Of a stretch of DNA of 64,000 bases, positions 38,126 to 49,090 are shown piece by piece. The stretch's first letter is position 1. Every line of letters starts with the position of its first letter. Both the position numbers and the translations under genes were made by a program. The notes under the pieces were generated by a model that was not told the origin of the DNA, searched no databases, and saw only the letters and a program-made list of their open reading frames with translations. The DNA is from Xestospongia muta (Eukaryota; Porifera; Demospongiae; Haplosclerida; Petrosiidae): the NCBI GenBank assembly GCA_963693285.1, contig OY848920.1, positions 6,275,135 through 6,339,134 on the forward strand, written 5' to 3'.

Positions 38126-38913
38126 TTAGTACATGAAGCGAAGTCTGTCTTTAATAACTTGATAACTGTCTAACTTCGTACAATACTCTATATGTTGACT
38201 TGATAAGTATAGTGTCCGTATTGTAGTATTTCTAATAAGTGATGTACATATTGTCTTGACATCATCATTGTTCAGTGAAGTATCATAGAGATCTAGTCTT
38301 GTCAGTGATGTAGTAGTTTGTATTAGATCTGCTATTGTAGTGGTACTAACTGAAGTGATCTGATGATTACCGCTGATGTTCAACGTAGTCAATGTTTGGT
38401 TTTTAGTAAGTTCTTCACAGATATATCGGACTCCATTATCAGTGATGTTACAGTTGATAAGATGTAGTTCTTTTAAAGTTGTATTAGTTGCTAACATAGT
38501 AGATAAGTGAGTCATATCTTCATCTGTGACACCAATAACATCATACAACCATAACTGTTTATTATTAAAGAGACTGTCACCGACTTGTTTGATACCACCA
38601 GTAAGTGAAGAGGACTCTAGCCATAGCCTCTTTATTGTTTTATTAGTTTTTAGCATCTCTGATAATAAAGATACACACTTAATGTCCAATGAAGTGTACC
38701 ATATATCAAGACTCCACACTGTACACTTATTAAGATTGTTTATAATAACTGCAGTACTTTCAGGAGATGATGAGTAGAGATGAATACTCCATTCTTTTCC
38801 TGTTTGTTCTTCTTTTATTAATTTACTTACAACATCTTCATTTTGTGCTACACTTGGTCTAGTGAGTATAACGATATTGTCATCATCATTCCACTGAACT
38901 CTTCCAGTGTCTC
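38126..38913 (-). CDS. NOD-type leucine-rich-repeat protein, intact main exon
   Basis: The exon begins after the acceptor TTTTATAATAG (38914) in phase 1 and stays open to TAA at 38126: about 262 residues starting GDTGRVQWNDD. The N-terminal ~90 residues (TRPSVAQNEDVVSKL, TGKEWSIHLYSSSPEST) are unrecognised. The rest is ribonuclease-inhibitor-type LRRs (LKELHLINCNITDNGVRYI, LTTLNISGNHQITSVST, LTRLDLYDTSLNNDDVKTI), as found in NLRs. An upstream in-frame ATG at 39037 would add a hydrophobic leader, but homology to copies A and B treats that stretch as intron, so the true first exon was not found. No NACHT domain is visible. It may act as an NLR-like sensor or be a stand-alone LRR protein. Confidence 0.7.
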
Positions 38914-39196
38914 CTATTATAAAACAAGAGTTAGTATATAGTATAGTACACACATAGTAATATATACTATAACACACTACAATACACAGACAATAACAAA
39001 CTGAAAAAGAAAGGAAGCCATTATTGTTATATTGCATAGTTACCGTTAAATTTGAGACTGTATGTTTTACAGAGGAACAATCCTATTATGTTAACTGACA
39101 CTCTACTATACAATGGTTTCAAGTGTTCATGTATGAACTTAGCCTCACGAGACTAGACTCTTTACTAGGAATTGTCTGGTAGCCTATCGGACTTTT

Positions 39197-39255
39197 GCCT
39201 GACAAACCACATTGTTTTTATAGTTGAGTGTGACAAAAAACTGCTTTGATCTAAC
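39197..39255 (+). repeat. Dispersed repeat, copy 1 of pair
   Basis: CCTGACAAACCACATTGTTT TTATAGT and a following TGCTTTGATCTAA block are repeated at 40185-40240. Weaker similarity appears to extend further on both sides. Confidence 0.65.
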
Positions 39256-40184
39256 ACATGATCTGCTAACAAATTATTTAGACATTTCGTCTTTGAATAT
39301 GGTTTGTTCATCCTGTTCTCATTATATTTGAGTCAATAAATAAAATATAAAAGCTAGCTCATGTTTAATGGAGTCCTGGAGTCTGATACAAGGATTTATC
39401 TTACCAGGAATTAGTGTAAACATGTTTGTACTTTATTGTAACATTTTAAATATAATCCATGATGTAGACTATGTTCTTGTTTATTATTTTTCCTTTTCCT
39501 TTTTATGAGCCTAAGTCTGTCTGACTCCACTCACTTATGGTCAGATATACCAATGTACATACTTAGCTATAATTAGATGACAACGAATTACTTCTGACAG
39601 GGATCAGTTGGAAATGAGTGATGGGTGAGGCTAGATTTATACACAAATTATATTGTTTGTTTGTACATGTATTGTTATGTAACTGTTAACACATCATAAT
39701 ATATAATAAAATGTTTAGAGATAATAATGTTATTAGACTAGAATCCACAATCTTTCTTCTCTATATGTTGATGTAACAACTAAACATAAACATTATTACA
39801 TTCCATTGCATTGAGTCCAGAATTGAGTTGATATATTTGTTACATGAGGAAATTATATATCTCTTTACCTACTAATGCATTTAAGAATGCTCTGTCGTTA
39901 CAAAAATGTTTGGTGGGTGTGGTTAAGTACAGTAACTATAATGAGCAATACATGTTAATAGATATAAATATAAGTAGAAGTAATTACAGATAAGATGAGT
40001 TATCAGTTGATTTGACTCTTTCCTGGTATGTTAAATCATTTTATTTGTGAATTTATTGCAATTATAGTAACAGATATTGTAGTAAGGCCAGCCCTTTGCT
40101 TAGAGAGGAACAGTTAGTCTGTATATAGTATAGTTGTCTCTTTCACTAGCATTCCTGGTAAAACCACAGTCTATTGAACTTGTA

Positions 40185-40242
40185 CCTGACAAACCACATT
40201 GTTTTTATAGTGGATGCGACTATAACTGCTTTGATCTAAAAA
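40185..40242 (+). repeat. Dispersed repeat, copy 2 of pair
   Basis: Near-identical to 39197-39255, same orientation, 990 bp apart. It lies just outside the gypsy element, whose left LTR starts at 40498. Confidence 0.65.
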
Positions 40243-40497
40243 GTGCTGGATCTACAAACAAGCATCATCAGATGTTTCATTCTGAAATATAGAGTTCTTT
40301 GTCCTTTCATGTTTTATTTGTGTTACAATTACTTTCATTTAGTCATGTTGATTTAACTCAATAAAAACATTATGTTGTAGTCTCATAGACCAGCTCAAGA
40401 GAAAGGGGCTGGGTTGATTATGTTGCTTTTTGATATTAACATATAATAAAATTAACCAAGGTTTTAATGATATTAAATTCCTTATTTGGATACAAGT

Positions 40498-40657
40498 TGT
40501 TATATCTTAGGTTTTTACCACTCAAGCTAACTTTCACAGTTGTACACACACACAACTAACTGATCATAAATACCAAAAACTCAACATTTATACAGCACAC
40601 TAAAAGTAAATTAACATACAGGAAAACCACAGAACAAAATTAATATCATACATTACA
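40498..40657 (-). repeat. Gypsy 3' LTR (160 bp)
   Basis: TG...CA bounded, matching 50118-50277 with roughly eight or nine substitutions and two small indels. It contains a short CA run. Confidence 0.92.
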
Positions 40658-40684
40658 TCTCATCCACTCTTATTCAATTATACT

Positions 40685-41165
40685 TTAAATTGGAACTCCA
40701 GGATAACAATACGTCAATCTTCCAGGGGGTCGGGACACTCGACTAGATCTATGATTAGGTTCATGTTCTGCAGTAACTATTGGCCAGTCTATTTCTTGAC
40801 AATCAGTTTCCAACACGACTCTTGGTCTATCTGGTTCAGAGATTATTTCTGGAACCTTTTCTACAGTAGTCTCTGGTGAATTTTCTTCATTCTTTGTATT
40901 TGTGACACATTCCTCTACTCTATGTCTCAGTTGATCTGTATGCCTTTTCCATAAACGATCATGTTCTACTGTTACTTGATATGAGACTGGTCCTGTTTTC
41001 TTTATAATTATTCCCGGTATCCATTTCTTTTCTCCACTGTAGGTTTGTACCCATACTTTTTCCTGTTCTTTGAATTCTTTTTCTCGAGAACCTTTGTCAA
41101 ATTGTACTTTTTGAGCTTCTTGTCTCTTCACCACCTTTGTCTGTAAGTTTGGTGTCATTAGGTCA
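40685..41165 (-). pseudogene. Gypsy integrase C-terminal part
   Basis: An open frame on the minus strand continuing from the nested-element junction: DLMTPNLQTKVVKRQEAQK, then a chromodomain/GPY-like segment (VWVQTYSGEKKWIPGII, GPVSYQVTV) and a basic-to-acidic tail ending at TAA before the 3' LTR. This is the DNA-binding end of integrase, separated from its core by the CACT-ended transposon. Confidence 0.8.
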
Positions 41166-41189
41166 ACACTATAAAAAATTTTATTTGAA

Positions 41190-41480
41190 ATAACCATGTA
41201 TTTTTAAAACAAACTATTTTGTGAAACTCATTTCAACATAGAATATATTTGAATCAACTAGTAATGGTTAATTTAAATAGCTTTGTTTAATTTAAGATGT
41301 TTCTTTTGATTTGACCATATATTTAAAGTTATTTTAACTGACTTACTGTTTGTTATGACTGAAATTATGTTAAATTAACCATAAAAAAATTATTTTAACA
41401 AGCTACTGATTATTTTAACATAATATTTGTTAATTTTACAACAATTATTGAATTAAATAAACCATTAAAAGTTATTTCAA
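41190..41480. repeat. Left subterminal repeat region of nested transposon
   Basis: Repeated TTAATTTAA, TTAAATTAACC, ATTTTAAC and GAAATAACC motifs on both strands, with no coding. By analogy with CACTA elements these may be binding sites for the element's accessory protein. Confidence 0.6.
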
Positions 41481-41482
41481 TA

Positions 41483-44204
41483 TTAATACAAGTAAGGCAA
41501 AGAAATGTAAATTGACTTATCAGTTTTCACAAAACTATACTTAGCATGAATAGGACGATGATCATAAAGGTTATTGACCTCCAAAGCAGAGAAAGTACCA
41601 TGACTTACAATGACAAATGAATTGTAGTGAGAATAAAAAAAAGACGAATGATACTCTTCAACGCATATTATGAAAATACCTTCACAAATAACCAAGTCAA
41701 TGATTTTACCAAACAGAGGTTCATAAATGTCATACTTCAGTAAAACATAATAACCCATTTTAAAAGATGAACTTTGCATCTTAACCCACTTAGGGTGTTT
41801 GACAATTGAAAATAAATCTAAGCCAGGTGAAAGCCTTGTTAATTCTGCTTGAACGTAATTTGGTTCAGTAGACAATGGATTGGTTTCACATATTGGACTT
41901 ATTTTAAAAGATGGAGAGAGGAGAGAAGGGTCAGATATAATCTTATGACAGAGCCAGTACTGATGTCTATTAGCCACAGTTTTACTCACATTCTTATAAT
42001 TACTCAAATATGACACCCTTTTAGCAAAACTTAACTTAGATTCTTGCCGCATAGTCCAAGAATAAATTAGAGGCCCAAACATGCGTATTTGCGAAGGATA
42101 ATGAATCATATAATGATGTTTAGGCTTTAATGTGGTAGCTGGATAGAGAGTTTGAAAAAGTGTTAAGTATTCCTCAATTAAAACACCAAGGTAAGCTATT
42201 GTGTCATAAGTAGCCAGAGGTGCAAGGGCAATACTACATATTTTAAGCATGACTTGAAAACAGTACCAGTGTTGATCATCTTCAGGTACTTTGTCCCCAA
42301 TTAAAATTGAAAAATGTTTTGACAAAGCCATCATTTGAGAAGCTGACTGTCTTATTTTCCTGTTCTTTTTGAAAATATTTGGATCAATTAATGATGGCTT
42401 GTTTTCAATGAAATCAAAGTTGTTTATTCTGTCATTAAGTTCGTTGATGGTAAAAAATTTCTTTGTGACACAGTATTCTATTAGCAGCATCATGTTTAAT
42501 GGGACTATACCCTCAAACAAGTCATGCATTATATCATGTGGTAAACCATGAATTACAGAAAAACCAGGTACTTCTTCAAGTATAGACAATCTAGTGATTC
42601 CATATGATACAGAATGATGGCCACCTAATGGACCACTTAACAATAAGCATTGTTCAAAATGACTACTGGAGGTACGAATCATACATTCATCCTCACAAAA
42701 ACAGCTTTGCAATAGCTCAGGAGTTACCATACATGTGCGACATACTCTGAGAGCAAATGACATGTTTAGTTTAAAACCACCAACTAAATGTGCTGCTAAA
42801 TTGTCTGCTAAAAAAGCTAACAAACCACCATACAATGTAACTTGATTGCCAGAAATTGAGACTTCAATACCATCACAGTACAATGCCTTAAGGTCTTCCA
42901 CAAATGGAAAAAGGAAACTATCAATACCATAGTGAGCAATGTCGTCATGTTTACCAACTGACACAAGATGAATTGATTTTAGAGTAGATCGGTATTGGGG
43001 CCTGATATTACCCAGAAAGAAAAACATGCAACCAAGTTTATGTTTTTTAGTATAGGAGCCAATTGGATTGGCAACCTCCAACTCATCATAGTAGGCTACT
43101 ATTTGTAACGCATTGGAAACAACTGAAAACAATGGATGTGATTTAAAAATTGTTCCGTCACAGAAATCATACAATTTTCCATCAAAACAATTGTTGTGAG
43201 GGTTTAAAATTTCTGACTGGAAGTCTTCCAATTGTAGAAGATTTTTTAGAGTCTCGAGAATTGGTACATAGTAAAACGTATCTGTTCGACTAACCTTCTC
43301 CCGTTTAGTACCAGAAAATCGCTCTGTCCAGTATGACTGACTAACATACTTAACTTCTCTAGGTTCCTATACAAATAAGAAAAGATCATAAAGTACATGT
43401 ACATGTATACATACAACTTAATGTATAGTACTTTAATTAGCTCAAATTATTATTAGCAGAAATGATACTCCGTAGATACCTGTACTATCTATAATAATAT
43501 GCCAATATTACACTAAGAATATAATTATGTTTATAGTAAGTCCAACATACCACAAGGTTAAAGTGATCAACACAAAACTTGTTTAATCTATATTGTGTTT
43601 GGACATTCTCAAAAAGGAGAGGAAAATCATCGAATAGCTCTTCTAAGTCATTCATATCAGGAGGGTTAGCATGTAATCTTTGAAACACTTCCTCTTTTAA
43701 GTAACTAACAGTTTGTGAACATAACAATTGACATCCATTAATTACATCTGCCAATGCGACTTGAGATACACGATGTCCTTCTCTAAGATTAAGTAAAAAC
43801 TTTGCTGCTGTGAGTTCACGTGTTTCTTTAAAACGATAAGATAAACTCTGCTGAAATACTTGTGAGTCATCATGACATATTAAGGCAGCATTACAACCGA
43901 TGGAGTTTTCATAACAAGTATCTGTGCTCTCTTCAGGCTCTTGAATTACATTGTGTAATAAATTTGTACATACACCAACTGAAGATTCTAATGAAGTATC
44001 TAAACCCATCTCTGACCGATGGTGACGATAAATATGGGTGTTGAAGGCAGAAAAGGCTAAAAACCTTTTGCTGCATCCCTTTATTCCACAATTTACATCG
44101 AAATTACAATCTTTTGAATGAACAAGACGAAGATGACTAACATGAAGGCGGAAATTTGGAGATAAAAGGTCACAAATCTGACATTTGACAACAGAGGCAG
44201 ACAT
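41483..44204 (-). CDS. C2H2-finger transposase-like protein (845 aa)
   Basis: Two exons, 43551-44204 (ATG) and 41483-43366 (TAA), join in phase 0 across a 184-bp intron (GTATGT...TTTGTATAG). The N-terminus has two zinc-finger-like motifs (CQICDLL...HLRLVH and CGIKGCSKRF...HIYRHH), likely DNA binding. The body contains HKLGCMFFFLGNIRPQYRS, AFLADNLAAHLVGGFK, CRTCMV, GLPHDIMHDLFEGIVPLN, ASQMMALSKHF and KPKHHYMIHYPSQIR, a pattern I associate with large uncharacterised transposon proteins in animals. HDIMHDLFEG resembles the HxxDxMH box of CACTA-type transposases. No stop or frameshift is visible. The catalytic acidic residues were not assigned. Start choice: first ATG of the exon, immediately before the first finger. 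Presumably the transposase of the surrounding element. Confidence 0.82.
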
Positions 44205-44321
44205 GACAAACTGCTATAGGAGTGTGGGTTAATTGAGTCAAGGTCACGTGACGATTTTAGAAGCACATGGTGTAAATCTAGTTGCTAACCGCTGGTAAAT
44301 ATTGTTGATAAAGTGTCGAAA
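44205..44321. promoter_or_regulatory. Bidirectional promoter of the nested transposon
   Basis: Only 117 bp separate the two divergent start codons. The stretch has GTCACGTGAC (44246-44255), a perfect E-box-type palindrome, and is more GC-rich than its surroundings. It must drive both genes of the element. Confidence 0.7.
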
Positions 44322-46511
44322 ATGACCGAGTTCAATCGAGATATGGATTATAATGAGCTGTTTGACTTGCTTCTTGACAAAGGTATACCAATTGACGTAT
44401 GTGATAAGCTCCGTGGTAAGTTTCAGTACTTAATGATATAAGCCGCTATGTGTGCACGTTCACCTTAGTATAGTTCAGTACTGAGATTTGTAGTGGTTAT
44501 TACTATTTTACTGTATAATGAATAACGGCTGAAATAGACAAATTGACAGAATTTATAATATGCAACAGAATGATAAGAGTTCTAGAATGTTCTTCTAGAG
44601 ACTGAAAAACACGTGCATCTATACAAATAAAACACTTACTAATTAATTAATAATGATTAAGTGATAAAGTCAATTTACTATTCCAACAGTTCTTAATGTT
44701 GTACTATGGTTTGTGTTTATTGGTATAGAGCATGAAGTAGATGGAGAAGCCTTTATGGAGCTCACTGAAGATGACATTTCTAAAGTTGTGACAAAGATTG
44801 GTGTAGTTAAAAAAATCTTTCGATTGAGAGCACAGTTTCAATGTCAAATGGTATGTTTATTTTCTATAACCACTAATATTTGTTGATTCATTTTTAGACT
44901 AATCCTAACAATACTACTACTACAATCAGTTCACCAATATCCTCTCCATCAATTATCAGTCCACTGATTACCTCTCCATCAGTATACAGTCCACCGATGT
45001 CATCAGAAATGAGTAGCCTGACATTTGATATGGCATCTCCTTTTTCTCCACGCAGTTCAGATTGTGATGACTTGTTGTCTGTTCATTCAATTGGCTCATC
45101 TGTATCTTCAAGCAAAGGAAAGTTTACAATTCCATCTACATGGAGACCAACTATCATGGACTGTATTCATAAAGTAACAATTGAGGATCAACGGAGGGCA
45201 TTAACACCTTCTCTTCGTAACGAAATTGTCCGTGACCTTGTTACAAGTATGTTCTCGTATAAAAATAATCCAGACAAAGCATTTTGCACCCAAGCAGCCA
45301 AAATGCTTGTATCTAAGTACAAATTTTTGGAGGACCTTGGGGACAAAGTCAGTGGTTATGTAAGTTAGTTGTCATAATTGACTTCTTATATACCAATGCA
45401 ACTTTTATAGGGATCATGGGAGAAAAAAATAATTGAGCGTGTTCATAATATGAAAGCTGCTTCTCGTAAGCGGCATATGGAACCTGACATTGAAGGAACA
45501 CCCAAGAAAAAGAGGGGTAGGCCGAAGAAGCAGAATTTGGAGGACAGGTATCCTCCTATGAAAGGTCTCAGTGATGATCACATTACATTATCTCGTAATA
45601 CATCTGCTCTACATAAAGAGCTAGAAATGGAAAAACCACGAAAAGAAATAATTATTTCTTTATGCAACCAAACATTTATGTATAGGCGTGAAGAAATTTT
45701 AAAGGAATCTTTGGAAATTACTGCTTCTGCTCTAATTGAAAAATTTCAAGAATTGAAAATTCTCTATGTGGTTAGTTGACATTGGTTTCACTCGTTTTTC
45801 ATGTATTTTTACATTTGTAGATTATAAACGAGATGGACCTTATTCTTGACAAGAAAGATGTGTTTAAAACATGTTTCCAAAACTGGATCAATAAATGGGT
45901 TCCTGCTATAATAGCATATGGAAATTCATTAAAAGGAAAAGCTGTAGGATTTTTAAAAAGAGTTGAGGCTGAATATCAAGGTAGTAAGTGATTGTTAATT
46001 GAAATGTATTACTTTTAATTTACAGGTGATATAGACTCTAATGCTAAAACTGCCTTAGCACTACTTTGCCATTTGTTTCCTAAAAAAGGTGTGATTAATG
46101 CTATTTCGTATATTTATGAGGAACGAAAGGTAAGTTTGTAAACTCTAATTAGTTAGAATGCTTACTGAAATTTTGTTCTTCTAGATGAATGATGATATAG
46201 CTGATGTTGCCTCAGAATGCTCACGCTATACAGGTCCTTACTTTATTGGATTTTATAGAGAAGATGGCAGTGCTCAGTTTTTCTTATATGTAGAAGGTGT
46301 CGTTTTAACAACGTCCCATTCATTCTCAGAAATGTTGATGGCCTGGTTCTCCTCTTTTTTTGTACTTAACTTAGAGTACATGGTCGAAGTGTTGGAGGTG
46401 TGTCTATTCTTTCAAGAGTCAGTGTTTAATTTACCAACTGGCAGTTACAAAAAAGCTAAGAGTGGTAGCTTTCTCTCAATTACAACTGATATCAGGAAAT
46501 TTGTTTCATAA
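44322..46511 (+). CDS. SAM-domain/AT-hook protein of the nested transposon (542 aa)
   Basis: Seven exons with matching phases: 44322-44415, 44729-44850, 44898-45359, 45411-45770, 45821-45980, 46026-46129, 46185-46511. Residues ~5-72 form a sterile-alpha-motif-like domain (LLDKGIPIDVCDKL, EVDGEAFMELTEDDISKV). Then come a Ser/Pro-rich repeat (SPSIISPLITSPSVYSPP), a conserved-looking module with W/P motifs (TWRPTIMDCIHK), a basic AT-hook-like KKKRGRPKKQ (~258-267), and a long unassigned C-terminal half with no stops. It resembles the SAM-containing proteins annotated SAMD3-like in some animals. Divergent from the transposase with a shared promoter, it may be an accessory DNA-binding protein, analogous in role to plant CACTA TnpA. 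That role is inference. Confidence 0.8.
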
Positions 46512-46529
46512 TAATACTGTTTTTGTTTA

Positions 46530-46930
46530 CTAGAACACTCATTATACATGTTGTCTATCATTGAAACATGTTGAAATAGGTTATTTTCAATAAAGGTTCA
46601 TATTATTTTAAATGGGGGTATTGTAATTATACAATTATGAAAAGGTTAAAATGCCAAATTTTATTTATAACGGTAATAGTTAATACTTAAATCAACTATA
46701 TTCATTTCTCAAAACATTTATTCAAATGTAAAATTAACTTAAACTTATAGTACATTTAACCTTTTTCAATAGTATAATTAACCTTTTTTATACAGTATAA
46801 TCAACTGTATTTAATATGGTTAAATTAAGTAATATTTAAATAGCAAAAATAACCAATTTTTGTTATGGTTGTTACAACCAAGCAAGTGGTTACCTCAGTT
46901 TCAATTAAAATAACCTCAAAAAAATAATTA
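46530..46930. repeat. Right subterminal repeat region of nested transposon
   Basis: AT-rich, with repeated TTAACCTTTTT, TATGGTTAAATTAA and AAATAACC motifs, mirroring those of the left subterminal region. No coding. Confidence 0.6.
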
Positions 46931-46956
46931 AATCAACAATTATTTTTTGCAGTGAA

Positions 46957-47557
46957 TTCTGCTTTGTGGAATTCATTTGGTGAGTAACATGGCTGACGCT
47001 TCCATGGTTGTAGATTGAGGGGTTTTTCAGTAGACTAATAGGAAATTTGCCAACTTCTGATTGATGTCACCACCTTCATTAACCATCTTCCTCATCGCTG
47101 TTTTGAAAGTTTGTATAAATCTCTCAGCCATTCCGTTGGACCTTGGATGATAAGGTGCTATTTTGATATGTTGTATTCCATTAGACCTTGTGAATTCCTG
47201 AAATTCCTCTGATACAAATTGTGGACCATTATCTGTCAAAATTTGTTCTGGTAGGCCGAATCTAGCGAATATTAGTCTAAGCTCTTTAATTGTTTGACTT
47301 GCAGTTGTAGTTCTCATTGGTACTACTTCTGGCCATCTTGAATACGAATCTATTAGTATCAATCACATCTGTCCTTGAAATGGACCAGCAAAATTAACGG
47401 TGGCCAGGAATAGATAAGGCTTTAGAGGCTCTAAAGCCTTATCTATTCCTTGCCACCGTACATGTGATCTTGCCAGTGCCTTCATCTTCACAACACCTAA
47501 ATGAGACTCATCCAATAATTCTAACACTCTTTTGTGCAGATTAGGAGGAAATATCAC
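46957..47557 (-). pseudogene. Gypsy integrase zinc-binding and catalytic core
   Basis: Minus-strand pieces show the zinc-binding end (HKRVLELLDESHLGVVKMKA) and the DDE core (MILIDSYSRWPEVVP, LTDNGPQFVSEEFQEF, PYHPRSNGMAERFIQTFK). In-frame stops interrupt the part between the core and the junction with the nested transposon at 46956. A 31-bp inverted duplication (47397-47459) splits the zinc-binding region from the core. Confidence 0.8.
47397..47459. repeat. Inverted duplication (31-bp arms, no loop)
   Basis: Arm 47397-47427 is repeated as its reverse complement at 47429-47459 with one mismatch, centred on one base. It lies inside the gypsy integrase and adds a hairpin and a frame break. Confidence 0.9.
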
Positions 47558-47573
47558 TTGAATACCTCTTAAG

Positions 47574-47615
47574 TTGAAGAAGATTGTTTGTTAAGACTTA
47601 AACAATCTTCTTCAA
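47574..47615. repeat. Inverted duplication (16-bp perfect arms)
   Basis: TTGAAGAAGATTGTTT at 47574-47589 is followed after 10 bases by its exact reverse complement at 47600-47615. This is the second such structure within 220 bp of the gypsy pol region. Confidence 0.9.
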
Positions 47616-47815
47616 TTGTCAGTTCGTTTATCCTGGCAAAATATGGCGAGAATGCAGGCTCCACTTTCTGTGGCCACCCCATCTTTATGTAGTGTAAAAC
47701 TTTTGATAATAGTGGATTCTTTCAGATGCCCTCTGCTACTTGCTTGACGGTGACTCGTATTTCTTGAAACTTTTGTAGTTGTAAGATTGAGACATTATTT
47801 AAACTTCTTGACACC

Positions 47816-48130
47816 TCAAACAATACTCAGGGCCTCTCTTTCGATCTGAGAATAATTTCGTTCAGCTTTAGTCAGTGATCTGGAGGCATAGGCAATTGGC
47901 TTTTCTTCTCCAGTTTCCATGATGTGAGACAATACTGCTCCAATTCCCATGGATGAGGCGTTGCAGTCTAGCTTTAGTGGTAGCTTTGGGTTGTAATGGA
48001 CCAATACCTTTGCTGAACTCAACTGTTCCTTCAATCTCTGATAAGCTCCCTCTTCTTTCTTTGTCCATTTCCATGGAACATCTTTTCTTCTCAATTGGTT
48101 TAGAATGAATTTGCCATAATAATTGACCAT
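47816..48130 (-). pseudogene. Gypsy RNase H region
   Basis: The minus-strand frame contains LDCNASSMGIGAVLSH (catalytic-site Asp in DCNAS), EEKPIAYASRSLTKAERNYS and QIEREALSIV, typical of Ty3/gypsy RNase H. A stop at 47816 cuts it off, and the following tether is lost. Confidence 0.85.
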
Positions 48131-48227
48131 TCCAAGGAATGATTGTAACTGCTCATATTTACTGGTGATTTGGCTGCCACCACAGCTTCTATCTTCTCTT
48201 TAACTGGTCTTACACCTTCCTTGTCTA

Positions 48228-48968
48228 TCACATGTCCACATACTCTACTGAGTCCTGGAAAAAAGTGCATTTGCTCGTTCTTACTCGCAAACCATATTTT
48301 TTTAATCGCTTGAAGACTCCTTCTAAATTCTTCAGATGTTCTTGTTCTGTTGTCCCGCTCACTAATATGTCATCCAAATACCAGACTACATGTGATAATC
48401 CATGGAAAATTTTATCCATGATTTCTTAAAAAATGGCAGGACTAGAAGCAACTCCATATGGTAGTCTTTTCCAATGATACAGACCTTTGTGAGTGTTGAT
48501 TATTGTTAGCTCTCTTGATGCTTCTTCCAACTGAACTTGATTGTATGCCTGAGCTAGATCTAACTTCGTAAATTTTTTCCCACCATTCATGGTTTGGAAA
48601 CACTCTTCAATAGGTGGTAGTGGGTGCTGATTTACTTCCAAGCAGGGGTTCAGAGTGACTTTGTAATCCCCACAGACTCGCACTGAGCCATCAGGTTTCA
48701 TGACTGCTACTATTGGTGTTGCCCACTCACTGTAGTCTATCTTTTCTAGATTACCCTCTATTACCATTCTTTCTAACGTTTCTCCTAACTTTACCTTTAC
48801 TGCATATGGTACTGGACGTGGCTTGCAAAACTTTGGTTGGGCATTTGGTTTCAACTTTAGTTTGGCTTCGATTTCTCTTAATTCTCCTAGCCCAGGTCTG
48901 AATACTGTCTGGTCATATTTTTCCAATAGTAATTGTAAGTGATTACTTTTCTGCGTCATTTCTAACAC
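48228..48968 (-). pseudogene. Gypsy reverse transcriptase
   Basis: Two abutting minus-strand frames: 48426-48968 (AVMKPDGSVRVCGDYK, FTKLDLAQAYNQVQLEE, LPYGVASSPAIF) and 48228-48419 with the catalytic YLDDIL. A stop codon at about 48426 separates them, just upstream of YLDD. The first catalytic Asp (LDLAQAY) is kept. Confidence 0.88.
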
Positions 48969-49090
48969 GTTGACTTGTGTGAGTCTTCCTGCCCAATTAT
49001 CTCCACAGAAAACTTGAATCCAATCTCTGCCAAAGAGTGATGGTCAGTTTCCTTTTGTTACAAACAATTTAACCTTTCTTTTGATCCCTC

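Larger units (their letters stand above)
41167..46954. mobile_element. Nested CACTA-like DNA transposon with two intact genes
   Basis: Left end CACTATAAAAAATTTTATTT and the reverse complement of the right end CACTGCAAAAAATAATTGTT form imperfect terminal inverted repeats. A 2-bp AA duplication flanks the element (41165-41166 and 46955-46956). Removing it together with one AA reconnects the gypsy integrase frame exactly, which fixes the borders. Inside are a minus-strand transposase-like gene (41483-44204) and a plus-strand SAM/AT-hook gene (44322-46511) sharing a 117-bp promoter, plus AT-rich subterminal regions with repeated GTTAAxTTAACC/AAATAACC motifs. CACT termini and subterminal repeats suggest the CACTA/EnSpm superfamily; the 2-bp rather than 3-bp duplication leaves that open. 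Confidence 0.88.
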
